Of a stretch of DNA of 64,000 bases, positions 25,514-35,858 are shown piece by piece; within the stretch, counting starts at the first letter, position 1, and the number at the start of each line of letters is the position of its first letter. The stretch covers positions 4,574,501 to 4,638,500 of the forward strand of contig NZ_CP097322.1 of assembly GCF_023515955.1 (NCBI RefSeq), given 5' to 3'. This stretch comes from Streptomyces sp. RerS4. Its GTDB lineage: Bacteria > Actinomycetota > Actinomycetes > Streptomycetales > Streptomycetaceae. Below the pieces are notes generated by a model that was given only the letters and a program-made list of their open reading frames with translations, did not search any database and was not told the DNA's origin. The translations under genes were made by a program, and so were the position numbers.

Positions 25514-27642
25514 TCAGCGCCGCTCGTGCGCTCCCGGCAGCGCCAGCTCGAACCAGACCACCTTGCCGCTGCTCAGCCGGGTCGCGCCCCACCGCCGGGC
25601 CAGGCGGTTGACCAGGAACAGGCCCCGCCCGCCCTCGTCGGTCTCCCGCGCCCGGCGCTGACGCGGCAACTGCGGGGAGTCGTCGCCGACCTCGCAGCGC
25701 AGCACGTCCGTGCGCAGCAGCCGCAGCGTCACGGGCCGCTCCGCGTACCGCACCGCGTTCGTGACCACCTCGCTGACCAGCAACTCCAACGAGTCGCTCA
25801 GCTCCTCCAGCCCCCAGCGGACCAGCGCGCGCCGCGCGAAGCGGCGGGCCCGGCCCGGAGCGGTCTCCTCCGGGTCCAGGAACCAGTACGCCACGTCGCT
25901 GGGCGCGATCCCCTCGAAGCGGGCGGCCAACAGGGCGATGTCGTCGTCCCGGTCGCCGGGGCCCAGCATGTCCAGGACGTCGTCGCAGAGGGCCTCCAGC
26001 GGCGGCGAGTGGTCCAGCCCCGTCAGCTGCGCGGTGGTCGCCAGCCGCTCGCGCAGCTGCTCGATGCCCGTCCACACGTCCCGCAGCCGCGACTCCACCA
26101 GCCCGTCCGTGTACAGCAGCAGCGTGGCCCCGGCCGGGGCGTCCAGCTCCACGGCCTCGAAGTCCACGCCGCCGACGCCGATCGGGGCGCCCGGAGGTAC
26201 GCGCAGCACCTCGGCGCGACCGCCCAGGTGCAGCAGCACCGGCGGCGGGTGGCCGGCGTTGGCGATGGTGATCCGGTGCGAGACCGGGTCGTACACCGCG
26301 TACAGACAGGTGGCCATGCGGTCGGAGCCGAGCCGCTGCGCCTGCTCGTCGAGGTGGTGCAGCACCTCGGCCGGCGGCAGGTCCAGCTGGGCGAGGGTCT
26401 GCGCGGTGGTGCGCAGCTGGCCCATGATCGCGGCCGACGTCATGGAGTGCCCCATGACGTCGCCGACGACCAGGGCGACCCGGCTGCCGGGCAGCGGTAT
26501 GGCGTCGTACCAGTCACCGCCGACCCGGGCCGTCTCGGCGGCCGGCAGGTAGCGGGAGGCGAGGCGGACGCCGGTGGGTTGGGGGAGGCCGTCGGGCAGC
26601 ATCGTGCGCTGGAGTTCGTCGGCGATGTAGGCCTCGCGGCCGTACAGCACCGCCTTGTCGATGCCCAGCGCCGTGTGGGTGGCCAGCTGGGCGGCCACGA
26701 GCAGGTCGTTCTGCTCGAAGGCGGGGCGCTCGGGGGTACGCAGGAACACCGCCGCGCCGATGACGCGCCGGCGGCCCCGCAGCGGCGCGAGGATGGCCCG
26801 CTGACCGCGCGGTACGGGATGCTCGGCGCCCAGCAGTTCGGGCAGCGCGCCCTTCGCCCCGGCCGCCGACCCGAACACGGGCCGTACGCCGCGCAGCACC
26901 TCGGCGAGGTCCCCGCCGGGCCGGATCTCGCACAGCTCGGAGGCCGGCAGGTCACCCTGCGGGCCGACCAGCGGCAGCTGGCTGAAGTCGAGCTCGCCCT
27001 GGGTCCCCGCGGCCCCGGCGCCCTCGCCGCCGTCGGTCAGGTCGTCGATCGGCCGGAGCCGGTCGGTGCGCCGCAGCCTTAAGACGACCGCGCCGACGGG
27101 CCGCTCGTCACCGACGGGCAGCGGGTCGCGCAGGTAGACGAGGATCGCGTCGGAGAACGTCGGCACCGTCGCCCGGCACAGCCCGAGGACGATCTCGTCG
27201 AGGTCGATGCCGCGCGCGATCCGCCGCGTCGCGGCGCCGACGAACCGTAGCCGGTCGCCCTCGCGCCGGGCCACGCCGACCTCGCCGCCGCCCGCCGCGC
27301 CGATCCCGCCGCCCGCCGCCCCGATGCCGCCGCCGGCGGGCAGGTCGCCCCGCGCCGGCCCGCGTTGCGGGCGGCCTCGCCGTCCCGGGTCAGCCCGTCG
27401 GCGGCGCCGGCGTCGGCCGGGCCGTGGGCGGAGCCCCGGGAGCCCTCCAGGGGGCCGACGGCGCCGCGCGGGCGCGGGACCTCGGCGGAGGCGCCGCCCT
27501 GCCCGGCGACCGGAACCTGAGCATGCGTGCGTACGGCCTCGGCGGCCGCGATCGGGGCCTTGCCGTGGCCTGCCTCGTCCGTGCCTCCGCCGGAGGGACC
27601 GGCGGGCTGCGGGCCCTCCTGAGAGGTGGGGTACTCCGTCAC
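25514..27642 (-). CDS. GAF/SpoIIE phosphatase/HATPase regulator with an apparent N-terminal frameshift
   Basis: A multidomain regulator of partner-switching type. From the N-side: GAF-like sensor (about 27280-26640), PP2C-type SpoIIE phosphatase with GGDWYDAIPLPG and LYTDGLVE (about 26600-25900), and a HATPase anti-sigma-like domain with ELLVSEVVTNAVRYA and DEGGRGLFLV (25880-25520). The first 97 codons, from GTG 27642, are in a different frame from the rest; codon-position GC switches near a run of four C (27348-27351). One extra base there restores a single ORF. A TTA codon at 27080-27082 suggests bldA dependence. If the shift is real, translation may begin at a GTG near 27280. Confidence 0.8.
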
Positions 27643-27894
27643 GCGTGGAATTCCGTCCGTTTGCGCTCGATGTGCGCTGCACACAACTCGGTCAGTCGCG
27701 GTATACCCGCTCAGCGGCCGGGGCACCACCACCCCGGGTTTCCGCGTCCCCCTCGTTACCTCTCGTTCCGCGTCGACCCCTGCTCAAGTACCGGTCGCCA
27801 CAGGTGATTTGTGGTTACGGTGCCCAGGGGGCGCGGCACGTACGACCAGCGGAGGCCGATCCTACGGTTGCACCCCGGGGGCGCATCAAGGGTC
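27643..27894. other. Intergenic region, no gene seen
   Basis: The 252-bp gap upstream of the SpoIIE-type gene should hold its promoter. I see no convincing ORF, RNA gene or strong hairpin. Confidence 0.5.
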
Positions 27895-28614
27895 TCATGA
27901 GGTCATATGCGCCGGGGTGCGGTCCCAGTCCTCCGGCAGAACCGGAACGTCCCAGGCCGGATCCGGTCGCCAGTGCTGCCAGCCGTCGCGGAACGGCGAG
28001 CCCCACGCCTCGATCACGCCCACCGCCGCACGCCCCGCCTCCTCGACCCGCCGGGCCCGGCGGGCGTCCATCAGTCCGCTGCGCTGCGCCTGGGCGAACT
28101 CGTCCTCGTCGAGCCACCTCCAACTGCGGTCCGGATAGACGGCGATGTCGAGGAAATGGTCCTCGGAATCCACCCCGCCGGTCCACCGGACGCGTGGTGC
28201 CTCCAGGTTGACGTACCAGTTGCGCAAGTGCCAGCCCCGGTCCCAGAACAGCCACACCGACCACGGCTCGCCGGGTCGGGCCAGCTTCAGCACGCCCGCG
28301 CCGTGCCAGTGCGACCGGGTGGTGGTGCGCGGCGCGGTGTAGCGGGTGGCCAGCGGTTCCCGGTGCACGGGGGAGCCGTCGGCGAGCACCGGTTTGACGC
28401 ACTCGGTGCCGGGCGCCATCCACACGGCCAGCAGTTCGTCGGTGTCCTCGACGACGGTCACGGGGCGGCAGATGTGGATGCGGCCGTCGATGCCCGGCGC
28501 GCTGTCGCGGTACCGCCACAGGATCTGCTCCCCGGGCGTCCAGTGGCCGCCGGGCGCGGCGTCCCGTACGTCGTGCCGGGCGGCGCCGCCCCCGGACCTG
28601 TCGGTACCTGTCAT
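27895..28614 (-). CDS. DUF402 (FomD-like barrel) protein
   Basis: A 239-aa cytoplasmic protein with the DUF402 signature: WRYRDSAPGIDGRIHICRPVTVVEDTDELLAVWMAPGTE, then WSVWLFWDRGWHLRNWYVNLEAPRVR and FLDIAVYPDRSWRWLDEDEFAQA. The family includes FomD, a nucleotidyl-phosphonate hydrolase of fosfomycin biosynthesis, and nucleoside diphosphatase-like proteins; the conserved Asp/Glu cluster (LDIAVYPD, LDEDEF) would bind metal. No biosynthetic genes adjoin it, so a housekeeping phosphatase role is more likely. Confidence 0.82.
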   Translation of the reverse strand: MTGTDRSGGGAARHDVRDAAPGGHWTPGEQILWRYRDSAPGIDGRIHICRPVTVVEDTDELLAVWMAPGTECVKPVLADGSPVHREPLATRYTAPRTTTRSHWHGAGVLKLARPGEPWSVWLFWDRGWHLRNWYVNLEAPRVRWTGGVDSEDHFLDIAVYPDRSWRWLDEDEFAQAQRSGLMDARRARRVEEAGRAAVGVIEAWGSPFRDGWQHWRPDPAWDVPVLPEDWDRTPAHMTS

Positions 28615-28714
28615 GCGCAGATCTTAGGGCGGGCGCCGGCGCGGATGCTGCGGTGCAGGTCACGGAGGGGTCCGAGGAGCGTAAACGACCGGATTCGGCC
28701 CCTGTCCGGGGAAC

Positions 28715-28744
28715 TTCCCCGCCCTTCCCCGCCCTTTCGCGCCC
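28715..28744. repeat. 10-bp tandem repeat near the fumC 3' end
   Basis: TTCCCCGCCC occurs twice in tandem (28715-28734), followed by a diverged third unit, about a dozen bases downstream of the leftward fumC stop. Confidence 0.6.
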
Positions 28745-28756
28745 TCGCGCCGCCTC

Positions 28757-30160
28757 CTACGGTCGGGTCATGCGCAGGACGTCCAGGGCCTCGTCCAGCT
28801 GCTCCAGCGTCAGCGCGCCGCGGTCGACGTAGCCCGACTCCAGGACGACGTCCCGGATCGTCTTGCGTTCGGCGAGCGCCCGCTTGGCCACCTTGGCGGC
28901 CTCCTCGTAGCCGATGTAGCGGTTCAGCGGGGTCACCACGGAGGGCGAGGACTCGGCGTACTCCCTGGCCCGCTCCACATTGGCGGTGATCCCGGCCACC
29001 GTACGGTCGGCCAGCAGCCGGCTGCCGTTGCCGAGCAGCCGGATCGATTCGAGCAGGTTCCGGGCCATGACGGGCAGCATCACGTTGAGTTCGAAGTTGC
29101 CCGCCGCGCCCGCCACGGCGACCGTCGCGTCGTTGCCCATCACCTGCGCGGCGATCATCAACACGGCCTCCGGGACGACCGGATTGACCTTCCCGGGCAT
29201 GATCGAGGACCCCGGCTGGAGATCCGGCAGATTGATTTCGGCCAATCCGGTGCGCGGCCCCGAGGCCATCCAGCGCAGATCGTTGGAGATCTTCGTGAGC
29301 GAGACGGCGACGGTACGGAGCATGCCCGACGTCTCCACCAGCGCGTCCCGCGCCCCCTGGGCCTCGAAGTGGTCGCGCGCCTCGGTCAGCGGCAGCCCCG
29401 TCGCCGCCGCCACCTCCGCGATCACGGCGGCGGAGAACCCGGGCGGGGTGTTGATCCCCGTGCCCACGGCCGTGCCGCCCAGCGGCAGTTCGGCGAGCCT
29501 CGGCAGCGCCGCGCGCAGTCGCTCGACGCCGTGGCGGACCTGGGCGGCGTACCCGCCGAACTCCTGGCCCAGGGTGACCGGGGTGGCGTCCATCAGGTGC
29601 GTGCGCCCGGCCTTGACCACGCCGGCGAACTCGCCCGCCTTGTCCTCCAGGGCGGCGGCGAGGTGCTCCAGCGCCGGGATCAGCTCGCCGGTGACGGCGG
29701 CGGTCGCGGCGATGTGGATGGAGGAGGGGAAGACGTCGTTGGAACTCTGCGAGGCGTTGACGTGGTCGTTGGGGTGGACCTCGCGCCCGAGCCGCTCGGT
29801 GGCCAGGGTGGCGATCACCTCGTTGGTGTTCATGTTGGACGAGGTCCCGGACCCGGTCTGGAAGACGTCGACCGGGAAGTGCTCGTCCCAACGGCCCTCC
29901 GCGACCTCGGCGGCGGCGGCGCGGATCGCCCCCGCGACGTCCGCGTCGATCACCCCCAGCCGCTCGTTGACCAGGGCCGCCGCCGCCTTGACGCGGGCCA
30001 GGGCCGCGATGTGCGCGCGCTCCAGGCGTTGCCCGGAGAGCGGGAAGTTCTCGACGGCGCGCTGCGTCTGGGCCCGCCACTTGGCGTGCGCGGGGACGCG
30101 TACCTCGCCCATGGAGTCGTGCTCGATCCGGTACCGCTCGGCCTGCTGATCATCGGTCAT
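28757..30160 (-). CDS. fumC: Fumarate hydratase class II (FumC)
   Basis: A 467-aa cytoplasmic enzyme that interconverts fumarate and malate in the TCA cycle. It has the full fumarase/aspartase signature GSSIMPGKVNP, the substrate-site segments GSGTSSNMNTNEV and NASQSSNDVFPS, and HLMDATPVTLGQE carrying the conserved His. The class II enzyme needs no iron-sulfur cluster and resists oxidants. A second, class I Fe-S fumarase lies 2.5 kb away. The gene is divergent from the secreted SGNH hydrolase. Confidence 0.97.
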   Translation of the reverse strand: MTDDQQAERYRIEHDSMGEVRVPAHAKWRAQTQRAVENFPLSGQRLERAHIAALARVKAAAALVNERLGVIDADVAGAIRAAAAEVAEGRWDEHFPVDVFQTGSGTSSNMNTNEVIATLATERLGREVHPNDHVNASQSSNDVFPSSIHIAATAAVTGELIPALEHLAAALEDKAGEFAGVVKAGRTHLMDATPVTLGQEFGGYAAQVRHGVERLRAALPRLAELPLGGTAVGTGINTPPGFSAAVIAEVAAATGLPLTEARDHFEAQGARDALVETSGMLRTVAVSLTKISNDLRWMASGPRTGLAEINLPDLQPGSSIMPGKVNPVVPEAVLMIAAQVMGNDATVAVAGAAGNFELNVMLPVMARNLLESIRLLGNGSRLLADRTVAGITANVERAREYAESSPSVVTPLNRYIGYEEAAKVAKRALAERKTIRDVVLESGYVDRGALTLEQLDEALDVLRMTRP

Positions 30161-30267
30161 GTTCGTGGCCTCCTCAGAAACTTGAGCAATTGTCTTGTCA
30201 GCACTGTTCCCATCTCCCCTACTGGCCAGTAAATACCGGTGGTAACACCGACATCGGGGAGGCGTTC

Positions 30268-31797
30268 ATGGCACATGCCCGTACGAAACCCAGGCTCAGA
30301 TCTACCTTCGCCGTGGTCGCGGCCATCGCGGCCGCCCTCGGAGGCGTCACCGCCATCACCCCCATGGCCCAGGCGGCCTCCGCCGCCACCGGCGCGATCA
30401 CGCCCCTGTCGCCCGAACTGGAGGCCATCCGCGCGGCCGAGGCCACCCGGATCTACGGCGACCCCGCGATCCGCCCGCTCGCGAACCGCAAGACCGGCCT
30501 CATCTCCCTCGGGGACAGCGAGATCTCCGGCGAGGGCGTCGGCAACTACGACCCCGCCACCAACACCCCGAACAACCAGTGCCACCGCTCCCCGGACTCC
30601 GCGATCCACCGCACCGGCATCCCGGCGGACCTGACCTTCAACGTGGCCTGCTCCGGCGGCTACACGGGCAACATCCGCATCGGCGGCAGCAAGCAGTACG
30701 CCGACGAACTCGTGCAGAGCGACAGCCTCGCCATCAAGGCCCGCAACACCCGGATCAAGATGGTGCTGCTGGTCGCCGGCGCCAACGACGACCTCCAGTT
30801 CGGCCCCGTCATGACCGACTGCGTCACCCGGTGGGTCCTCAGCCAGGGCACCTGCGAACCCAAGTACGCCCCCGGCTGGCAGGCCCGCGTCGACGGCCTC
30901 AGGCCCAAGGTCGAGGCCACCGTCGCCGACCTCAAGACCGTCATGCGCGGAGCCGGCTACGCCGACTCCGACTACAAGCTCGTGGTCATGGGCTACCCCA
31001 GCCCGATCGGCCCCGACTTCCACGACAACCCGAACTTCCCCGGCAAACTCCCCGGCGGCTGCGCCGGCTACGACTCCGACGCCACCTGGGGCCGCGACTA
31101 CGCCGTCCCCACCTTCGAGAAGGGCATGCGCGAGGCCGCCCGCAACTCCGGCGCCCTCTACCTCGACAACTCCCGGCTCTTCCACGGGCACGAGGTCTGC
31201 ATGGAGGACGCCTGGGCCCGCGGCCTCTACCTGGACCTCGGCGACCACTTCCCGTGGGACGAGAACACCGCCCGCCAGTCCTTCCACCCCAACCAGCGCG
31301 GCCACGGCGCCTTCGCGTCCTGCCTGACCCAGCTCTACGACTCCGGCCTGCGCGAGGCCTCCTGCGCCGACCCGGCGAGCACCGGCACCCCCGTCCTCCA
31401 GGCCGGGGCCTGGGACGACCTCTACCGGCCCCTGAAGAACGAGGCCACCGGCAACTGCCTCGACACCTTCGGCGGCTCCAGCGCCAACAACACCAAGGTC
31501 GTCGGCTGGGACTGCCACGGCGGACGCAACCAGGGCTGGTGGTACGACGCCGCGCAGAAGTCCGTCCACGTCGAACTCACCCACGACCGCTGCCTGGACG
31601 TCCCCGGAGCCGGCTACGGGGCCGGCACCGCCCTGATCCTCTGGAACTGCCACGGCGCCGCCAACCAGCGGTTCGTCCGCGACGGCGCCACCCTGCGCCC
31701 CGCCGCCGCCCCGGGCATGTGCCTGACCGTGGCCGCCGCCCACGACCCCCTGCGCCTCCAGCCCTGCAACGGCTCGGCGAACCAGCGCTTCGCGTAA
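30268..31797 (+). CDS. Secreted SGNH-type esterase with C-terminal ricin-like lectin domain
   Basis: A 509-aa exported enzyme. The signal peptide ends near residue 40 (PMAQAASA). Block I LISLGDSEISGEG gives catalytic Ser84; the GAND motif supplies the oxyanion Asn; FHPNQRGHG carries the catalytic His with an Asp nearby. From about residue 385 a ricin B-type trefoil follows with repeated NQ-W/F motifs (NQGWW, NQRFV, NQRFA) that should bind carbohydrate. It probably deacylates a polysaccharide. The ATG at 30268 has GGGGAGG at ideal spacing. The last lectin repeat is short. Confidence 0.9.
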   Translation: MAHARTKPRLRSTFAVVAAIAAALGGVTAITPMAQAASAATGAITPLSPELEAIRAAEATRIYGDPAIRPLANRKTGLISLGDSEISGEGVGNYDPATNTPNNQCHRSPDSAIHRTGIPADLTFNVACSGGYTGNIRIGGSKQYADELVQSDSLAIKARNTRIKMVLLVAGANDDLQFGPVMTDCVTRWVLSQGTCEPKYAPGWQARVDGLRPKVEATVADLKTVMRGAGYADSDYKLVVMGYPSPIGPDFHDNPNFPGKLPGGCAGYDSDATWGRDYAVPTFEKGMREAARNSGALYLDNSRLFHGHEVCMEDAWARGLYLDLGDHFPWDENTARQSFHPNQRGHGAFASCLTQLYDSGLREASCADPASTGTPVLQAGAWDDLYRPLKNEATGNCLDTFGGSSANNTKVVGWDCHGGRNQGWWYDAAQKSVHVELTHDRCLDVPGAGYGAGTALILWNCHGAANQRFVRDGATLRPAAAPGMCLTVAAAHDPLRLQPCNGSANQRFA

Positions 31798-31821
31798 CCC
31801 GCACCGCCACCCGTCACCCCC

Positions 31822-31851
31822 ACACCCGGCCGGAGCGCTCCGGCCGGGTGT
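31822..31851. terminator. 30-bp perfect palindrome, shared terminator
   Basis: A 30-base perfect palindrome between the SGNH hydrolase and the convergent glycerophosphodiesterase, ending two bases before the latter's stop codon. Confidence 0.8.
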
Positions 31852-31852
31852 C

Positions 31853-32623
31853 TCACAGGGCTTCGAGCTGCTCCCGCACCTGACGGGGCCGGTTGGTGAT
31901 GATCGTCTCCACCCCGAGCCGTACGCACAGCTCCACGTCCTCGGGCTCGTCCACGGTCCACACCCGCACCGCCAGCCCCTTCGCCCTGAGCCGCCCCACC
32001 AGCCCGGGATCGCGCCGCACCAGATCGATGCCGGGCCCGGCGTGCGTGGCGAACGGCGGGCGCGGGGCGCGCAGCTGCCGCTCGATCAGGTAGACGGCGG
32101 GCAGGCCGGGCGCCAACCGGTGCAGCCGGGTCAGCGCGTTGCGGGAGAAGCTCATCACCTCGACGCGCCCGTCGGAGCCGTCCGCGAGCCCGTGGTCCCT
32201 CAGGACCCGCACGAGCTCGGCTTCCAGCCGGCCGCCGGCGCGGGTGGGGTGCTTGGTCTCCACGGCCAGCCCGACGGGCCGGTCGGCGGCCAGCGCCTCC
32301 TTGAGCAGGTCCTCGAAGAGCAGCACCCGCGCGCCCCGGTGCGCCTCGCCCTTCCAGCCGCCGAAGTCGAACGCGGCCAGCTCCTCGTACGTCAGGGCCG
32401 AGACCACCCCGCGCCCGTCCGAGGTCCGCTCGACCGTCCGGTCGTGCACGCACACCAGCCGCCCGTCGGCGCTCAGCCGTACGTCGCACTCCAGCGCGTC
32501 GGCCCCGTCGGCGATGGCCTGCCGATAGGCCTCGATGGTGTGTTCGGGGTACGCGTGGGAAGCCCCCCGGTGCGCGACCACCCGGGCGGCGCGGGCGGTA
32601 CGGGGTGAGGACGACACAGTCAT
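31853..32623 (-). CDS. Glycerophosphodiester phosphodiesterase (GDPD)
   Basis: A 256-aa cytoplasmic TIM-barrel enzyme that hydrolyses glycerophosphodiesters to glycerol 3-phosphate and an alcohol. VVAHRGASHAYPEHT holds the catalytic His-Arg and metal Glu; LECDVRLSADGRLVCVHD supplies the metal Asp and second catalytic His; ETKHPTRAGGRLE follows. No signal peptide is present, so it acts inside on phospholipid breakdown products. The ATG at 32623 is chosen because GAGGA precedes it; an in-frame ATG at 32641 has no such site. Confidence 0.92.
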   Translation of the reverse strand: MTVSSSPRTARAARVVAHRGASHAYPEHTIEAYRQAIADGADALECDVRLSADGRLVCVHDRTVERTSDGRGVVSALTYEELAAFDFGGWKGEAHRGARVLLFEDLLKEALAADRPVGLAVETKHPTRAGGRLEAELVRVLRDHGLADGSDGRVEVMSFSRNALTRLHRLAPGLPAVYLIERQLRAPRPPFATHAGPGIDLVRRDPGLVGRLRAKGLAVRVWTVDEPEDVELCVRLGVETIITNRPRQVREQLEAL

Positions 32624-32668
32624 ACGGGCATCCTCGCGCACCGGGGTGAACGGTCGGCTTCCGACGGG

Positions 32669-34333
<1,665 letters not shown>

Positions 34334-34424
34334 GTGGTGGCCATTCCTCACTCGGCAGACGGCGCTGACGACCAATTGGCAGCGCGACTCACCAGCGTAG
34401 AACGTCCCGGCGCGACTGTGTTTG

Positions 34425-34443
34425 TGAGGTAAGGCTCACTCGG
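34425..34443. promoter_or_regulatory. DmdR/IdeR-like iron box
   Basis: The site matches 12 of 13 central bases of the Streptomyces iron box TTAGGTTAGGCTCACCTAA (34427-34439), and 13 of 19 overall. It is 28 bp upstream of the DUF1707 gene, overlapping a possible -35 TTGTGA, and about 92 bp upstream of the divergent Fe-S fumarase. Confidence 0.5.
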
Positions 34444-34470
34444 CAGTATCGCGATCTATCGTGTCTCGCT

Positions 34471-35148
34471 ATGCTGGGTGACGTGGACCTGGAAAAGCAC
34501 GCCGATGCCCCCGCCCCCGCCGCTCCCGCGGAGCTGCGCGCCTCCGACGCCGACCGGGACCGGATCGCGCACATCCTCGCCGACGCCCTCGCGGAGGGCC
34601 GCCTGACCTCCGACGAACACGCGGAACGGCTCGATTCGCTCTATTCCCGCAAGACGGTGGGCGAGCTCGACGTCCTCGTACGCGATCTCCCCGCCGGTAC
34701 GGGCGCCCGCCCGGCCCCCGCCGCCCACCCCACCGCGGCGCCGGCCCTGGCCGGCCCCGCCGAGAACGTCGTCGCGGTGTGCAGCAGTGCCGCCCGCAAG
34801 GGCCGCTGGCGCCCCGGTCCCCGCACCCGCGCGGTCTCCGTCATGGGCGACATCACCCTCGACCTCACCGAGGCGGTCTTCGAGCAGCAGGTCACCGAGA
34901 TCAACGTGACCTGCGTACTCGGCAACGTCGAGGTGCTCGTCCCGGAGAACGTCACCCTGCGCGGCTACGGCACCGGCGTCCTCGGCAACTTCGAGGTGCG
35001 CGGCGAAGCCGGCGCCGACATCGACCCCCAGGCGCCCGTCGTGATCGTCCGCGGCTTCTCCCTGCTCGGCAACATCGAGGCCCACCCCAAGCTCGGCGCC
35101 CGCCTCGTCGACCTCGCCCACCGGCTCCGGGGGCGCCGCCAGGGCTGA
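34471..35148 (+). CDS. DUF1707 protein with LiaF-like C-terminal beta domain
   Basis: A 225-aa protein. Residues about 22-75 are a DUF1707 (SHOCT-like) helical module, LRASDADRDRIAHILADALAEGRLTSDEHAERLDSLYSRKTVGELDVLVRDLP, found in many actinobacterial membrane-stress proteins. A Pro/Ala linker leads to a beta-helix-like region (SVMGDITLDLTEAVFEQQVTEINVTCVLGNVEVLVPENVTL...) resembling the cell-wall-active antibiotic response (LiaF/DUF2154) domain. No membrane span is present, so it may act at the inner membrane face. GTG 34483 is an alternative start. Confidence 0.82.
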   Translation: MLGDVDLEKHADAPAPAAPAELRASDADRDRIAHILADALAEGRLTSDEHAERLDSLYSRKTVGELDVLVRDLPAGTGARPAPAAHPTAAPALAGPAENVVAVCSSAARKGRWRPGPRTRAVSVMGDITLDLTEAVFEQQVTEINVTCVLGNVEVLVPENVTLRGYGTGVLGNFEVRGEAGADIDPQAPVVIVRGFSLLGNIEAHPKLGARLVDLAHRLRGRRQG

Positions 35149-35319
35149 GGCGCGGCGTCCGCGAACGCGCCCGGCACCCGACGCACACCCGCCTCGCGCG
35201 GGCGTCGTATTTCGGTCGAACCTCCCGCCCCCGGTGGCACACAGTGCATAGGGGCACGCACAGCGGGTAGGGACAGGTGCATCGTGTCTCGCTCGCGTAT
35301 ACGTCGTCAGGAGTAGACC

Positions 35320-35721
35320 GTGCCGCATCCGCCGCATCAGTCCCTGCAGGCAGCCGCCGTCCAGAGCTTTCAGACGCGCCCGGCCGCCGTGCCGAAGCCG
35401 CGGATGGCGGACCGGGCGGAGGACGGCCCATGGCACGCGGAGGCGGTGTGCCGCAGGGACGAGGCGGGACTCTTCTTCGCACCGTCCAAGGAACCGACCG
35501 CGGCCCGACTCGCCCGCGAGGAGGCCGCCAAGCGGGTCTGCGCCCGATGCCCGGTGATGGTCGCCTGCCGCGAGCACGCCCTGCTCCAGCCCGAGCCCTA
35601 CGGCGTGTGGGGCGGCCTCACCGCCGCCGAGCGCCGCGTGGTGCTGGGCCGCAGGCGGCGTAGGGCCGCCGAACTGCTCCCGGGCGCGGGCACGCCCGGC
35701 CAGGTCGCCGCGGCCGGCTGA
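35320..35721 (+). CDS. WhiB-like (Wbl) iron-sulfur transcription factor
   Basis: A 133-aa Wbl protein. Cys44, Cys74, Cys77 and Cys83 (VCRRDE, CARCPVMVAC) ligate a [4Fe-4S] cluster and GVWGGLT (95-101) is the turn that contacts the principal sigma factor. A basic tail (RRVVLGRRRRRAAE) would touch DNA. The 35-residue N-terminal extension is longer than in WhiB. Its place beside glpX and the fumarases matches the neighbourhood of S. coelicolor wblI as I recall it. The GTG at 35320 has AGGAG at good spacing. Confidence 0.93.
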   Translation: MPHPPHQSLQAAAVQSFQTRPAAVPKPRMADRAEDGPWHAEAVCRRDEAGLFFAPSKEPTAARLAREEAAKRVCARCPVMVACREHALLQPEPYGVWGGLTAAERRVVLGRRRRRAAELLPGAGTPGQVAAAG

Positions 35722-35735
35722 GCGCGGCGTTCCCC

Positions 35736-35769
35736 ACTGCCTGAAGCACCTGACTGCCTGAAGCACCTG
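35736..35769. repeat. 17-bp perfect tandem duplication after the wbl gene
   Basis: ACTGCCTGAAGCACCTG is present twice without a gap, starting 15 bp after the wbl stop codon and just before the shared terminator. Confidence 0.85.
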
Positions 35770-35783
35770 GTACGCCTCGAACG

Positions 35784-35826
35784 CGACGGAGGGGCGGTCC
35801 CCCGCACCGGGACCGCCCCTCCGTCG
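35784..35826. terminator. Bidirectional terminator, 18-bp perfect stem
   Basis: Bases 35784-35801 pair with 35809-35826 around a 7-nt loop, between convergent wbl and glpX genes. Confidence 0.85.
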
Positions 35827-35858
35827 TACCTCCACCGGCCTGAGCCGCTCCCGCCGCC

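Noticed and set aside
30231..30240. ACTGGCCAGT palindrome between fumC and the SGNH hydrolase
   Set aside because: Ten bases of palindrome are expected by chance several times in a window this size; no supporting context.
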